DNA from: Cardiocondyla obscurior
Lineage: Eukaryota > Arthropoda > Insecta > Hymenoptera > Formicidae
Length of the DNA: 64,000 nt
Direction: 5' to 3'
Assembly (NCBI RefSeq): GCF_019399895.1
Contig: NC_091868.1
Span: forward strand, 9,177,593-9,241,592
Under the pieces are notes generated by a model, which saw only the letters and a list, made by a program, of their open reading frames with translations, was not told where the DNA came from and made no database searches. A program made the translations under genes and the position numbers. This document shows positions 25,705-38,086 of this stretch, one piece after another (the stretch's first letter is position 1; each line of letters begins with the position of its first letter).

Positions 25705-26100
25705 GCGAGTCCAGACAAAACATCTTTTTACCTCATCAGCGCTATAAGAATAAATTCGACGGAAAGTAATATTAATAATATTAATCGTTAAGTAGTATTT
25801 TATTTAATTAAAATTTTATATTTTTTAAAAGTATTAATTTAAAATTAATATGTATAAAATTAATTGTAATATTGTTCGCTTTTTGTAAGAGATAGATAAT
25901 GTAAAACGCGCGCCTCCCTATCGCATTGAAAAAGTGATTGATTTAATCGCGTAAAATACCGCTATATCGCAAGTATTTTAAAGTAAAAGATAGGTATTAT
26001 TTCAATGTAATATTTTAGATCAATTCTTTTGTACGCGTAAAGAGTTAAATACCACAGTGCTTAAAATGTATACAAACAAAGTCGGCGGCCTTTGGCCGGA

Positions 26101-26269
26101 CGGCGTAGGCAGGCTCGCGCGCTAGCCTCCCCCCACCACCTCGCACACCTCAAGCGGAAGCCGAACAGGTAAAAAACGTACGTAGCGGCGTAGGTAGGCT
26201 CGTGCGCTAGCTTCCCCCACCACCTCGCATATCTCAGGCGGAAGTCGAACAGATAGCACGCACGTAACG
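26101..26269. repeat. 85-bp tandem duplication (two copies)
   Basis: Copy 1 starts at 26101 and copy 2 at 26186, both with CGGCGTAGG(C/T)AGGCTCG. They match through GCGCGCTAGC, the CCACCACCTCGCA block and GGAAG(C/T)CGAACAG, to about 26269, with scattered transitions. The repeat lies between cassette units 1 and 2. A shorter match (GCGCGCTAG...CCCCACCAC) occurs at about 44666-44690, upstream of unit 4, so the repeat may be part of the duplicated segment. Confidence 0.8.
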
Positions 26270-26591
26270 GAGCTCCGCAAGCACGTGGTTGCAAAGTAAG
26301 TCTCGCTTTACGAATAAAGCTCGCGATCGGTGTTATATGGTTTCTCCGATCGGTGACTTGTATGCGAGGAGTGCTCTGTACCGAATACTTAGCGTAGAGT
26401 ATTTAATAATTAATAAGCAGTGATTTTAATTGCTCACGTCCTTTTATACATTCTTATAACACGTGTATTACTACACCTTGTATTCTAAAGTAATTTTTTC
26501 TTATGGTTACGGCTTTATCGCGGTGGGTGAGCTCCTAGCTTGCTAAGAATATAAGATCTTTGTCTAACCTAAATTCCTTTTCTCTGTTTAG

Positions 26592-26882
26592 CTAACAATC
26601 AAGACGAGCCAATACGGAAGGACGATTCTATCATCCTGGACGTCTTCCTCAATCTTTCTGAGAGGAGGAGCAGGCCTGGGAGAGGCATCAGGCCTCGGTG
26701 GAGCAACCCGAAGGTAAGAATTAATTTTTTATTTCCATAAAATTAACGTTTTCTCCTATGTGTATAAAAATTTCTTTTTGCTTAACAGAAAATAATATTC
26801 GAACGCTCCTTCATTTAATTGTCTTATTTTTTGTTACAGATTTAGAAGCTGAAAAATTAACTCCACTGCTGCGCATCTATTA
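26592..26882 (+). ncRNA. Duplicated two-exon cassette, unit 2 (candidate lncRNA exons)
   Basis: Exon A is 26592-26713, after a good acceptor (TTTTCTCTGTTTAG), ending at CCGAAG|GTAAGA. Exon B is 26840-26882 (43 bp), after TTTTTTGTTACAG, ending at ATTA|GTGAGT. An alternative acceptor TTTAG lies six bases further in. The intron is 126 bp, and its 3' half (from CGAACGCTCC onward) is nearly identical to that of unit 3, so the units arose by genomic duplication. Two frames of exon A are open, including one reading SERRSRPG, but unit 1 has a stop just before the core in that frame. A non-coding product is favoured. Confidence 0.6.
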
Positions 26883-27207
26883 GTGAGTGAGATTCAATTT
26901 TTTAACTAACACTGGAGAATCGACTCCACTTGTTAAAAAATAAAATTTAAATCGCGATAAAAAAAATAAAATAATATAATCCGATCCCCTCGCGTAATGT
27001 AAAAACCGCGTAATAAAAAAATGTTAGATAATATAAATAAAAACGAAATCGCATAACTCGCGTGTCAGAAATTTAATTAGATTTAGCTAGGTATTGACTA
27101 ACCACATAATTTTATATGTAACTAATATATCCCAGTTCTTCTCCTAGAATATTATTTAAGAAAAACTCTTGTTTTTCTTAAATAAAAATTTCGAAGGAAA
27201 TTTTCAG

Positions 27208-27682
27208 CACATTCTCGCCGTCGTTACAAATAATTATACGAACTGCAGCCAGTTCGTCGGTTCGTTTTTCGGGAGTGCCGGTAAATAACCGCGCGTCTTC
27301 TGATTTGCGAAGTATAGGAACGTGAGTGCTTACTCAGTATCGCGCGAAGCATTTCAAGTAATAATTTTTTTTATTTAACTCGCGACTCTAAATTCACAGG
27401 TGTGCGGTTTTCGCGAGTTTCTTGTGCGAAGGATGGCTTCACGTCCCATCTGAGAGGAGGAGGAGGTCCAGGACGGACATCAAGCTTCAGCGGAGCAACC
27501 CAAGGGTAAGAATCATTTTTTTATTTTCAGAGATTGTCGAGATCACTTAAAAATTAAATTTTTTTTTTAATTTTTTTTTTTTTTAACAATGAATTTAATT
27601 CGAACGCTCCTTCATTTAATTTTGTTATTCTTATGTTACAGATTACAGCCGCTATTAAACTCCGCTGCTGCGCATCAAATCG
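27208..27682 (+). ncRNA. Duplicated cassette, unit 3 (candidate lncRNA exons)
   Basis: Exon A is 27400-27505, after AAATTCACAG and ending at CAAGG|GTAAGA. Exon B is 27642-27682 (41 bp; 34 bp if the second CAG at 27646-27648 is used), after TTATGTTACAG and ending at ATCG|GTGAGT. A possible extra upstream exon spans 27208-27321 (acceptor ATTTTCAG, donor GGAAC|GTGAGT). It contains a small hairpin, GAACTGCAGCCAGTTC, that unit 4 also carries. Exon A aligns with unit 4 over the TTCGCGAGTTTC, GAAGGATG and ACGTCCCATCTGAGAGGAGG blocks. The shared core is not in a uniform reading frame between units. Confidence 0.6.
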
Positions 27683-29417
27683 GTGAGTACACTTTTGAAG
27701 TACATTTTTGTAGCGGTTGCGTTATGGGGACTTGTAAATTGTGAAGAAAATTTAGAATAGGTATTATAATATAATATAAAAACAGAAATTAATACAAATG
27801 CAAAATATTAGCGTTATTTTCGTGTAATGAATGTAACAACTGATACTTCCCGATGTTACTTATAATTGATATATGCGATGAGGTTTCTTACGAAATGATT
27901 ATTACATGAATTATTCATGAAGAGTAGGTATTGTTTTCCCAATTTAACAGACGCGTTACAACGAAAGCATATTATTAAAGCTGCATTCTGAATTACATTA
28001 CGGTTTCGGACAAGCGTCATGCATTAATTCCACCCGGAAATGATTACCGCATCATATGATGCAATCTCCCCGCCTCTCCGAATAAAAAAGTTCACAATTC
28101 AACATTGAACCAGTCCGATCTAATTATTACTATGTACCGCAGAAGTGATTATCATATAATTAAGGCATTCGTTATCGCAGACGCCTGCAAAGTAACAAAC
28201 GTTCGATAGTCGCCAAAGATAATTAAAGCAGAGTTCACGAACGGCAGAATTATAGTATATTTATTAACGAACACACGTTAGGTTGGCTAAAAATTAAAAT
28301 TTATAAAAAGTAGATCGTCTCTTCCAAAATTACTGTAGTACATTTTTACGAAATGCAATTCGTTTCCGAAGTGCGTTTCTTGAAAGCTATTATTCATGCA
28401 CTTTCTTCGCACTTCAATCACGTTAAATTTCGGCTACAATAGTATTCTTTTCGATATTCCTCGATTTAATTCAAAGACGCGTGCCACCGGAAAATGACTT
28501 TTCACCGAAGCATCGATCCGTCGCCGAATTGTGCATAGGCGGAGCGGGTTTTTGTCAGGCCGAAGGTCGTCGAGTGGAAAATCGAGAAAACTTTTGGGCG
28601 ACGAAGCTGTCGGAAGTTTCCGCAAACTGCATCTGCATCCACCAAGCGGACTTGCCAAAGAAAAGTATTGCGCGGAAGAGAAATTTACATATTATAATGC
28701 GAACTCGGGGATTTACATGGGATAATAAATATGATAACGACGTATCGGGAAATTTCACATACAGCATTATTTCTTGGCGTCTTTTTTTTTTTTTCTTTAA
28801 TAAAGACCTGTCCAAAGTATAAAATTTTTTCACGTTATTGACTAAAATTTTTGATTCGTGCTGTTTGATGCGCTATTATGACAATTGAGGTTGCTATTCT
28901 TATCGTCTGAACGAAAAGTAATTTTTGACCGGTTTCAAATTTATTATTGTTGCCTACCGGATACATGGACACGACGCTGAAAGTCAAAAATAATTGCGCG
29001 CCGTGATTGTCTGATTGCACGAACATCTCGCTTGGGAACAAAGGATTAATTCTCGATTCTCAAACTCGACGCCTATTCACGTCGCGTATCGGCCTTCCGG
29101 CTTTTTTCCACGTGTGCGCGATGCTTTTTTCCTTGCCTTACGTCCCAATACGAGTCCCAGTGTCCACGACGTGACTGGACAACGAAACGGCTTTTCTCGT
29201 TGTCGCTGCGAGAATCGCCGTTGAAGAAACGAGTACTCTCTCTCCCCCTTTAGAACTACGATCTACTATCTGCAGATCGTACGCTACATCGACTGTCCGG
29301 TCGAAAAAACGATACGAGGAAATCCCGATTGTACCGGGTGTACCGATCAAATAGTTCGATAATAAAAAGGAAAAACGTATATACTAACATACATATCAGT
29401 TTACGCAAAAAAAAGGA

Positions 29418-29972
29418 CTATAGGAAAAGCCGCGTCTCAACAAAAAGAAAAATGAATTTAATTTGAGAAGTTTGATTAATTAAAAATTCGACAAGTTCTC
29501 TGTTAACCACACGACACATTTTAATAAATATATCTGGATATCTTTTTGACAATATCGGTTCGCGTAATCTCAAACAAACGTCACACGCAAGTCGTTCTAA
29601 TAACGCATATAAATTCGCGACGCCACGATTCGAGCTTAACGTGTGCTTGAGGAAATTATGATTACTCAACAGAGTACAATCTCGGATTAAATGAAGTAGG
29701 TAGGATAAATACTCGCCTCTTAGACGATCACCCTGTACACGAACTCCCCGCGGACTCCAGCGCGAGTAAGTACATCCGCGTGACGTCGCCGGGGGCGGTC
29801 TCGCTCTGCGAGATGTCGATGAATTATTTACTAGGAGTGCGTGGACATGACGCTCCGGATATATATCTACATTTCTAGATCTTGTCATCGGGGACCGCCT
29901 ACCGGCTACATCGTGTAAAAAGGGTGGGAAGAAAGGGGAAGATAATAGTCCGGAACTCGTCGTATGTACCAT
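29418..29972 (-). CDS. Uncharacterised minus-strand open frame, 184 codons from ATG
   Basis: The open stretch continues upstream of this ATG to 30086 without a stop, which makes it the longest open frame in the window (222 codons). The C-terminal third is leucine-rich and would form amphipathic helices (YLLHLIRDCTLL, LYALLERLACDVCLRL). The N-terminal part is arginine- and proline-rich, as expected from out-of-frame CpG-rich DNA. I see no domain, convincing acceptor, poly(A) signal or neighbouring exon in phase. One frame of this length is only mildly surprising in 64 kb of CpG-rich sequence. Confidence 0.15.
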   Translation of the reverse strand: MVHTTSSGLLSSPFFPPFLHDVAGRRSPMTRSRNVDIYPERHVHALLVNNSSTSRRARPPPATSRGCTYSRWSPRGVRVQGDRLRGEYLSYLLHLIRDCTLLSNHNFLKHTLSSNRGVANLYALLERLACDVCLRLREPILSKRYPDIFIKMCRVVNRELVEFLINQTSQIKFIFLFVETRLFL

Positions 29973-32900
29973 CCGCGGCTGCCGTAGCAAAACGCGCGAG
30001 CGGTCCACGTTACAGCTCGAGTTACATAAATATTTTATGGCCGCCGTTGGATCACGACGCGGCAAATATTTGCGCGAGCGGGACAAAGACTGCCGGCGGC
30101 AATTAATATGATTACGCGAAATATTATTACCCGCAAGCGATCGCCCGTGTTAATCTGCATTTTACCGAAACGTCGACAGAGAAAGAGCAATTACAAAGTT
30201 AATGTCAAAAATTGTTGCGGTCGTGCGTAGCGGTGGCACGGCTAATCGCCTCGATATATCCTATCGTCCCGATATCACCTACAATTAATTTACACAGTAA
30301 TTAATTCATTAGTGACACTCCAAGCGTATAATTCGCTCGCTCGCGCGGAATTCACCGGGGTTAATTTATGATTTCGCTGAAGCGGCAGTTCGACAACGGG
30401 CGCGAGAGAGGATCATAAATGCAGCGACGAATAATCGTCCGTAGCGAGACGAAAACTCGCGCCCTCCCTACTGTTATTTGTTCGTCGAATTATCGAAAAA
30501 CGACGCGTGCGGAGCAGTTACATTCGCTGTCCGAGTTCTCCGTTTCCGCCCCCGAGACCTCGCGCGCTAACTCGCAAAGACGCCGTGGTCGTTCCTCTAA
30601 TTGAATTCCGGCGAAATTGCGACGTCCATTAAGCGCGGCACGCGGGAGAACGCCGGTGACTTTTCACAGCGACGCCGACGTCGCGACGCGCCACTCTTTT
30701 CGCGTTAAATTACTTGGCATCCCTCGAGCCAATGAAACAAAGACTAAATGTATTATTAAAGAAGGAAGCGAAAGCTTCTTTTTTCTATTTTTTTTTCTCC
30801 GCTCAATGTACGTTTAATTTTCCAACAGAGTGCATATTAAAGACCGCGATTTGGCAAAGAGTCTCGCGGAAAGTTCCCCTTTACGCGCTCAAGAGAGAAA
30901 ACACGATGCGTACGTGCGTCCGGGTCGGGGCGGTCTCGACATCCGCGCGGGTCATTTCGTAACGGGGGACATCTCGTCGCGCGTATAAAGAAATCCGAAT
31001 TCACGAGGACCGACGGCGAATTTAAAACCCGGGCACGTCCGCGATCTCCAAAGTGAGAAACGTCTGCCATTTACGTGTTCTCACGGCAAATCTCGAGCGC
31101 GGCGATTGTAAAGGCTGATAATTCAGGCGGCGGAGGCACGATTTTTCTTTGACTAGGTTAATCCGCCGTTCAACTCGGCGCGGCTCGCCTTATTTATATT
31201 CATAAAATACACCGCGCGTAATGCGTGTCCTCCAGATCTTCGCGCGATACCCGTATTGTTCCGCGCAAAATATGTGTGTCTGTGGGACAGTCGGGGGACG
31301 TTGCATATTGCATCAGCATTTAAATCTGAGAGGTGTCCGGGATATCTATCTTGTAGTGCACGCTCAGAGAAATTCGGAGGCCGTTGGGATCCTTAACATA
31401 TGCGCGGACGTATTCAAGGCGGGCGACACGATTCGCAAGCGCGCCGGAATCTCGTCATTACACCTGCCGGCCGCAGCGGAATAACCAGGCCAACAATTCC
31501 ATTACGAGCGAGCACTGAGGGCTGCAAAGTTGCCTCCCTCGAGTGAGACCGACCGTTCCCCGTAATTAGATATTCGTAAATGACGCGACGACCTCAGTCG
31601 ACGTCGTATTGTCGAGGTATTCTCTCATGACGTTCATATAGACTGTCCCAGAAGCCGCGCGCAAACCCGACATTCTCATTCATTACTACTTGCCTATCGC
31701 TAATTCAAAACCGCAATTACCGCTCGTACTAATTTGGAAGACATTCGAATTAAATTAAGCGGCACCCTCGATCGAAAAGCTTGAAACAGCGTGATAATGC
31801 GTTCCGAGAACGAAACTAATTCCAACATAAAGTAGACCGATTAAAACCACGTGTAAATTTTAATTAACAGTTAAGCGAATGCAAAAGCGAAACAGTAAAA
31901 TATTATCACTATCGTGATTATACGTAGAAATGATTAAACTCTGGATTGAAAATTTCTGGCATTAACGTTAAAACGATATAAAAATTAAATTCTGTTTGGT
32001 GGGTACGTTTTCATTAGTATATCTTTGTCAAAGTAGGTATGTCGCGAATGAATAAAAGAATTAGAAACGCTAGGGAGAGAGAGTAAAAAGTTTGTGGAGC
32101 ACCGGTAATAATCCTAAGTCTATCATAAATCAGGCCAGGCGATACGTATCGCACAATATTAGCGAGGAGCAATAAAAATGGCGTTTACAATTAAAGCGAC
32201 GGAAAAATCGGCTCGGAAGATATCCGAGAGGCAGGTTTACGGGTAAACTCATCGTAGTTGGTAGTTTGTTCGTCCCTTTTTCATCGGGAGATCGCCTTCT
32301 CGTCGGTGCACACCGGATGTAGACACGAGGAAAAAGGAAGGCGAGGCACGCGGGAAAATTTATTAACGATAAGAGATAACGTGACGTAAGAGAGTTCCTC
32401 CGGCTGCGCGGCTGTGATGTGGAAAAAAAAAGGGTGAATAAAAGGTACGCGTGCGCGCGCGCGAGAAAGAAAAAGACCAAGAAGGAGGCTCGATAACGCC
32501 GGAATTGCAACGGATATCGCGTGCTGCAATTATTATAAATATCACGGGCCGAGTTGCGTATGCGGCGCAAAAACGGCTTTATCGCGGTGAAATTTAAATT
32601 ACGTTCGTTTCTTGAAATATTAAATAAAATTTATTAAGCTAAAAAGAAAATTGAGACGGCAAAGTTGATCGAGGAGTGGCGAAAAAAGAATTTTTGCGGA
32701 TTAAGAGATTTTGTATAATTTTTTTTAACATTCCCTTTTTTTTCTTTTTAACGAGAATGACAAGTCATTCGCACGAATTTAATAATAACAAGATTTAACG
32801 GGTCCGTTCTTCGCCGAAAGAGACCGAATAAATGAGAGGTGCATTAATAATGTCGCGCGAAGCCGCCATTAAATGTAAATTCCGCGTTATCGTGCGAAAT

Positions 32901-34307
32901 CACGGCGGGTAACGACAAATTGAATTGCTCCCAGCCGAGTGACGTCCCGGCAAAATTTTTACTTTCGTTTCGTCTCGCCGCCGAGTAATTCTCTCTTGTC
33001 TGTCTTCATTCCGCGCCGTCCTTTGTCGGTAATGACTGCGATAAATCGCGCGAAATATCTTGTCTCAAAGCAACAATGGACGGCGTTAATTACGAACGGT
33101 GAGAGAATAAAAGCACGTCGACATTTGAGCCCGCGCTGTATCGCGACGATCCGTAGGGATTTTTCACGCGTTGCTTAAAACACAATGTGCCTCCGAATGA
33201 CAAGATGTCATTTCTTTTTCCCTCTCCTTACGAATAAAAATACGAGAGCGCGAAAAGTGAAAGCGAGGAAATCGTATTATAGAATTAATAATAAAGTAAT
33301 GCGGATTAATTAATTCAATATACGTTGGCTATCCAAGCTTTTCTTCGATGAACATTGCCAGTTTAAAAGCGCGTCATGTAATTATGGAAATTCTTGCGCG
33401 CCTTAAAAGCTCGAAATAAAATTAAATATAAGTGTTAAATATGAATATATAAATTTACGACGCCGTGAAAAATATTCGATGGTACGTTTCTATTTGCATT
33501 TAGAAATATTCAACGCCTGCATTATATTTCGAAGACAATGGCGGGGAGTGAGGGTACGTGACCCAGACTAAAATATAATTTTAAATTAAATACGTATTAA
33601 TTCTCTCGTTTCATTGTCAGAAATTGTCAGAAAATTTAACATTATTTAAATCCCGGTCGCGAGAGCGAATTAAAGGAAATAATGGATCGCGAGAATGAAA
33701 CACCGACGACGGCAAATCGAGTGCGCGCAGCCCGCGAATAAATTCATTCATTCATTGAATTCGCGACAAACGTCGATTTCCGGTCGCGCGGTGCGAAGTG
33801 TTTCAAATAATGGTACGCGATAATGCCCTCGTTAATAATGCATCGTTCCGATCGGCGCGGATAAATGAACCTGCGCGAGCCGCGCTTTGTTCTCATTACC
33901 GATAATACGCTGCGCGCCGCAAAAAAAGCAAAGCGAACGAGCCCACGTACGAAGGTGGAGTGACCGTACATCCGTTAAATTTCAGTGGCATTTTAATCTC
34001 CAGGCGATTTCGAAGGATTTCCGCGCGAATATATTCATATGATTTCACGATGCACGCTTCGTATATATGCAAAAGTCACTGGCAATATCCTGCTCTCGAA
34101 AAAAATATCCATCTCATCCTACGCATTATTACGCACACGCTCGCGACATTTACATAGGTATGATATAGAAAGACGTAAAACGCCGAAATAATCAAAGTAC
34201 ATTGAACTCGGACGAAAGGTATAAATATAAAGTATTCGAGTAATCAGGGAATCGATAACGCATTTAGATATTCCGTCAATATCAAAATCCGGATTACATT
34301 TTATTGC

Positions 34308-34325
34308 TTTTTTTTTTTTTTTTTT
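34308..34325. repeat. T18 homopolymer
   Basis: Pure T run, 18 bases. Confidence 0.95.
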
Positions 34326-36851
34326 CTGCCTCCGCGTGTATCGGTGTCATTATACGTAAAATCAATTATTATAATATATGTATAGTCTCGCAATATACTG
34401 GAATTAATTAAAAAAATTGTTAATAAAAATGTATCTTCGATATTTACATTTGCTCGAAAGTTAATACAAAACGAATCGTTTCGCGATATATAATGGATAT
34501 ATTTTACTCGGTATAACATTATTTTAAAGAGACTGGATTTTTTTTCTTTTAATCTAATTCCAATGGAATACTGCATTTGTTCATTGCTATAAATAATCAC
34601 GGTGACGACAAGTGCGACAGAATTTGCTGTGTTCGTACAACGCACGTCGAAATATTATACAATGCGACATAAATCACGCGTCGAATTTATGATGGACCCG
34701 CCAGATGTTTCTCCGTCGTGTGAATCGCAGAGTAATGCTATCTCTTCAACAATTTCGATTTCGAAGGGTAGACGTTTACGCTCGAATCAGTCAGTAACAC
34801 TGTTCCGCGAGAATAATTTAATTAATAAGCAGGCTTCTTTTTTCTCTTTCTCTCTCTCATTCCGTAAACGTTTCCGGGAGCATTAATTAAACATCCCATA
34901 AAAAAAAAAAAAGGATTTGATTACAAAAGTTTTGGACAGCTGACTGATATCCGTGTAACGCCTGATAGATTTCGACCCGAACGCTGTCCCGAATCTCTAT
35001 TTTCCCAACGCGTTAATTTTGATAAAAAATAAACGTTTGTGTGTATAAAAAATAAATTATGCCGTCGGGCAACATTTTTATTTTTTCGGAATAATGTCTA
35101 AAATTTATTAAACCATAATTGCTGCCAAAGATAAATTATTATTAGGGATTATCTTCGAAATATACGATATGTTTGATTATTAGTAGTATCAATCAGCTTA
35201 TCGGTGCAATAATAGCTTCCATGATATCCAGTCCTAGCTAAATTATAATCTTCGCTAAACGTTTTGTTACATAACACTGACCATCAATTGCAACATCCTT
35301 ATAAACATGGCGTGTTCGTTCCCGATATTTTCAACAATATTTCTACCATAATGTGTATATACACACGAGACATTTGTGGAAACACGCGCGCGTAATTATG
35401 CTGATTTAACATACGCGCCGATATCGGTGGATAAATACTACAATTCGCAGTTTATCGCCTGCGGTCGCATAAATCACCATTGAAATGTAAACCAAACATA
35501 ATGGATCGAACTATTAGAATAAGAGCACCGTAAAATTTGTATCGCGACAGTTTCGCGAGGCGCGGTAAAAGAGCGATGCGTGCCGACCGTGCACGTTATA
35601 GCCAGCGCGTGGCTGTATGCGTTCGTACACTTAACGCAACAATGCGAATTACCGAATCTATTTCATCATAATTATTAATTCACTGTGTGCGGCGAACCTG
35701 GTTACAGGATTATCCGCTGATTTAATTTTCTGGTTAGTGTTACGCACAATTCAAATATACTGCCTCCATTCTTTATCAGATTTATTCGCGTTATGTATCG
35801 CGGCTAAACGTTAAATAATTATTCTCCCGAGTCTCATTGTATTATAACTAATGTAATTAATAAATTAATATGCGTCCACGTCTTTACGTAATAACGTTCA
35901 TATTTTTATGAGGGAATATCGACGTGGAAATATTTACTTATAAATGATATTATTTATCAATTTCGCAATTTGAAGAAAATAAATGTTTTAACTCAATATA
36001 AATGGAGCACACGCGGAGCGGAAGTGAAAACTGCTTAAATTAATACTCATCCGGCGAGTGTGAAAATACGCTGACTTTAAAAGAGCGATGACGCAGAGTG
36101 TTCGCCGCTCCGAGCGAATTCAATATTTACGCAGCCACGATTTTTCGTAGAAGTACATTTATTGGTCGCGTTTTTTTTTTTTTTTTCCCCGCTTATAATC
36201 GTAACCGCCGTTCGACGTGTTTTCGTCGGTACGCTATTTGCTTAAGCCGAGAGCTTGATACAAAATGAATATGAATATGTAACGAATCGTGATCATACGC
36301 ATGCAGATACAGGAATGATGACGCTCCTATAAGTCCACGTAATTTAACAGCGCGTGAATGTTTGCTCGTACAAATAAATTAAAAAAAAATAAAAAATATT
36401 TAGACGCTTGAAAAATGTTCACACAATTTTTCGCAGTAGTAAGTCAGATATAAAATTAATGAAGATTTTTATTAATTAAGCACAATTAAATATGGAAGAT
36501 CGGGGTCGCTATTGTAATCGTATCGAACTAAGCGATACGGGAGTATAATCGGGAATTTCCGGTAAAAAGGATTCGGTTCAATGCTTCCTACTCATTAGCC
36601 TGATAAATCGGTATCGTTTAAAATAAACATCGGTAGTTGATGCGCTTCATTATGGGCTATTTCCGGGGACGTATCGACAAGCGCGAGTTACGATTTATTT
36701 AAGCGAATCTATCGACACAGCGATTACAACCTTTTCACGGAAGAACACCGGCGCGTGCAGAATTATAGAAATCACGAAAAGCAATTTCCCGCGTTAGACA
36801 CAAATCTAATGTAATGAGACTCTGTACATAAATTTGGATTCCAGGTCTTAC

Positions 36852-36912
36852 CTCGCTTTATCAAACGGTAGACACATAAAACTACTCATAGCCGTACAGA
36901 CAGATCCTTTAC
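36852..36912 (-). CDS. Candidate 61-bp minus-strand coding exon starting at an AG|GT junction
   Basis: On the minus strand a very strong pyrimidine tract (about 36915-36945) ends in TTGCAG at 36913. The next bases are GTAAAG, and 61 bp later there is a strong donor, GCGAG|GTAAGA. Two of the three frames have stops. The open one starts at phase 1 and includes the residues MSSFMCLPFDKA, with two ATG codons, so the segment could also supply an N-terminus. I do not recognise the family. Entry phase matches the end of the candidate exon at 57730-57847 (G|GT gives glycine), and exit phase matches both the exon at position 19 and the alternative terminal exon at 20119. The GTAAAG at the exon start makes this a candidate recursive-splice exon. 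Confidence 0.6.
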
Positions 36913-38054
36913 CTGCAAATAATAGAAAAAAAACGTATTAGAAAAATTAGTACAATAAACAAATAAATAATTAAATTAACAAAACGCGTAGATTCGTATC
37001 GCGAGATAAAGGCGTTGGCGCGGTCATTCGGTTAATTTTCCTACAACAAAGTTGATAAATCGCTGGACTTCCAGCGACGAAACAAAGCGTGCTCGTAACA
37101 TTATTATTCCCAAACAAGGGCGAGGAACACATAAAAGAAGCGAATTAATGAATTTACTTGGCTCGGCCTTGGAATAGGAAAACGGTATGGCCATCCTCTC
37201 GATGGGCGTTCATTCGCAAGCGTAATTAATGCAAACTGCTGTGTGGCGGAACTTTAAATATAAATGCCCGCGCAAACCGCCGTCCGCGTTACGTTACGGT
37301 ACTGCCGGAAGTGGCTTAAAAGCTAATGCCGCCTAAACTTCGTCGGACTCTTCGCTTTCTCGCGCACTCTCCTGGGAACGGTATTAGCGCTAAATTTTAA
37401 CCATTTACTATGAGCTTCCGCTCGTTCTCACGATGAGTTTGTTTACGGTTTTCACAACTTTCGCGCCAAAAGAGGAAAAGTAATAAGAAATATATAGAGC
37501 GATAATAAGAATATATGTATAACGAATTAAATTACGTTTTTCGAAAAGTTGAAAAGAAACTTTCCGCAGGAAATATCTTATCTGTCGCTTCTCTTTAACA
37601 CGCGGGTGCATGTCGAATAATTTTTTTATATTCCGAATTTACTTTATGTCATCTTAAATAAAATTGTGGCTTACATCTTCGTATATCGGAGCTCGCATAC
37701 TCGAAATTCTTGAAATGAAGAATGTATTCTTTACGTATTTTAAGATCTACATTCGTTAGATTCTCTCGCGCGGTATCTTGTATCAACAAAGATCATAGTC
37801 GTGCGCGAAAGGTTCTCTAGACCGTGATAAATCGTCGTCTAAGACCTTCCGTATCCAAGATCCTAGGCAACGCAGAATCCCTCTCGACTCTGCCTTTGAG
37901 ACGAACCCGAAACTCGCTGGGACCTCAGCGTTCGCCTATGGAACTTCGCCTTCGTCTAAGCGAACGTCATAAATATTCAAGATTCCGGTGGAGACGCGGA
38001 CCGCGGCAGACAATGAGGTTTCCCTCGGGATTCAACGCGGTATAATATACAGCT

Positions 38055-38086
38055 CGTACGTCGAAGGTGTACACCTTCAACGTACG
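38055..38086. repeat. 32-bp near-perfect palindrome
   Basis: The two 16-base halves, CGTACGT(C/T)GAAGGTGT and its reverse complement, match at all but one position and meet at the centre GTGTACAC with no spacer. It could be a dimeric protein-binding site or a cruciform-prone palindrome. No surrounding inverted repeat is visible. Confidence 0.8.

Larger units (their letters stand above)
27683..36851. other. Non-coding stretch between cassette unit 3 and the 61-bp exon
   Basis: No exon with paired splice sites was found. It contains one long minus-strand open frame (29418-29972, listed separately), a T16 run at 36171-36186 and AT-rich stretches around 35000-36000. The region would be intron for both the minus-strand gene and the plus-strand transcript. 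Confidence 0.5.

Noticed and set aside
28275..28300. GTTAGGTTGGCTAAAAATTAAAA, similar to a mariner terminal repeat start
   Set aside because: No matching inverted end (CCAACCTAA) within several kilobases and no transposase remnant; a short match alone is not enough.
35701..35745. GGTTACAG...CCGCTGATTTAATTTTCTG|GTTAGT, as a further cassette microexon
   Set aside because: Only a handful of matching bases, no exon A core upstream and a weak donor.
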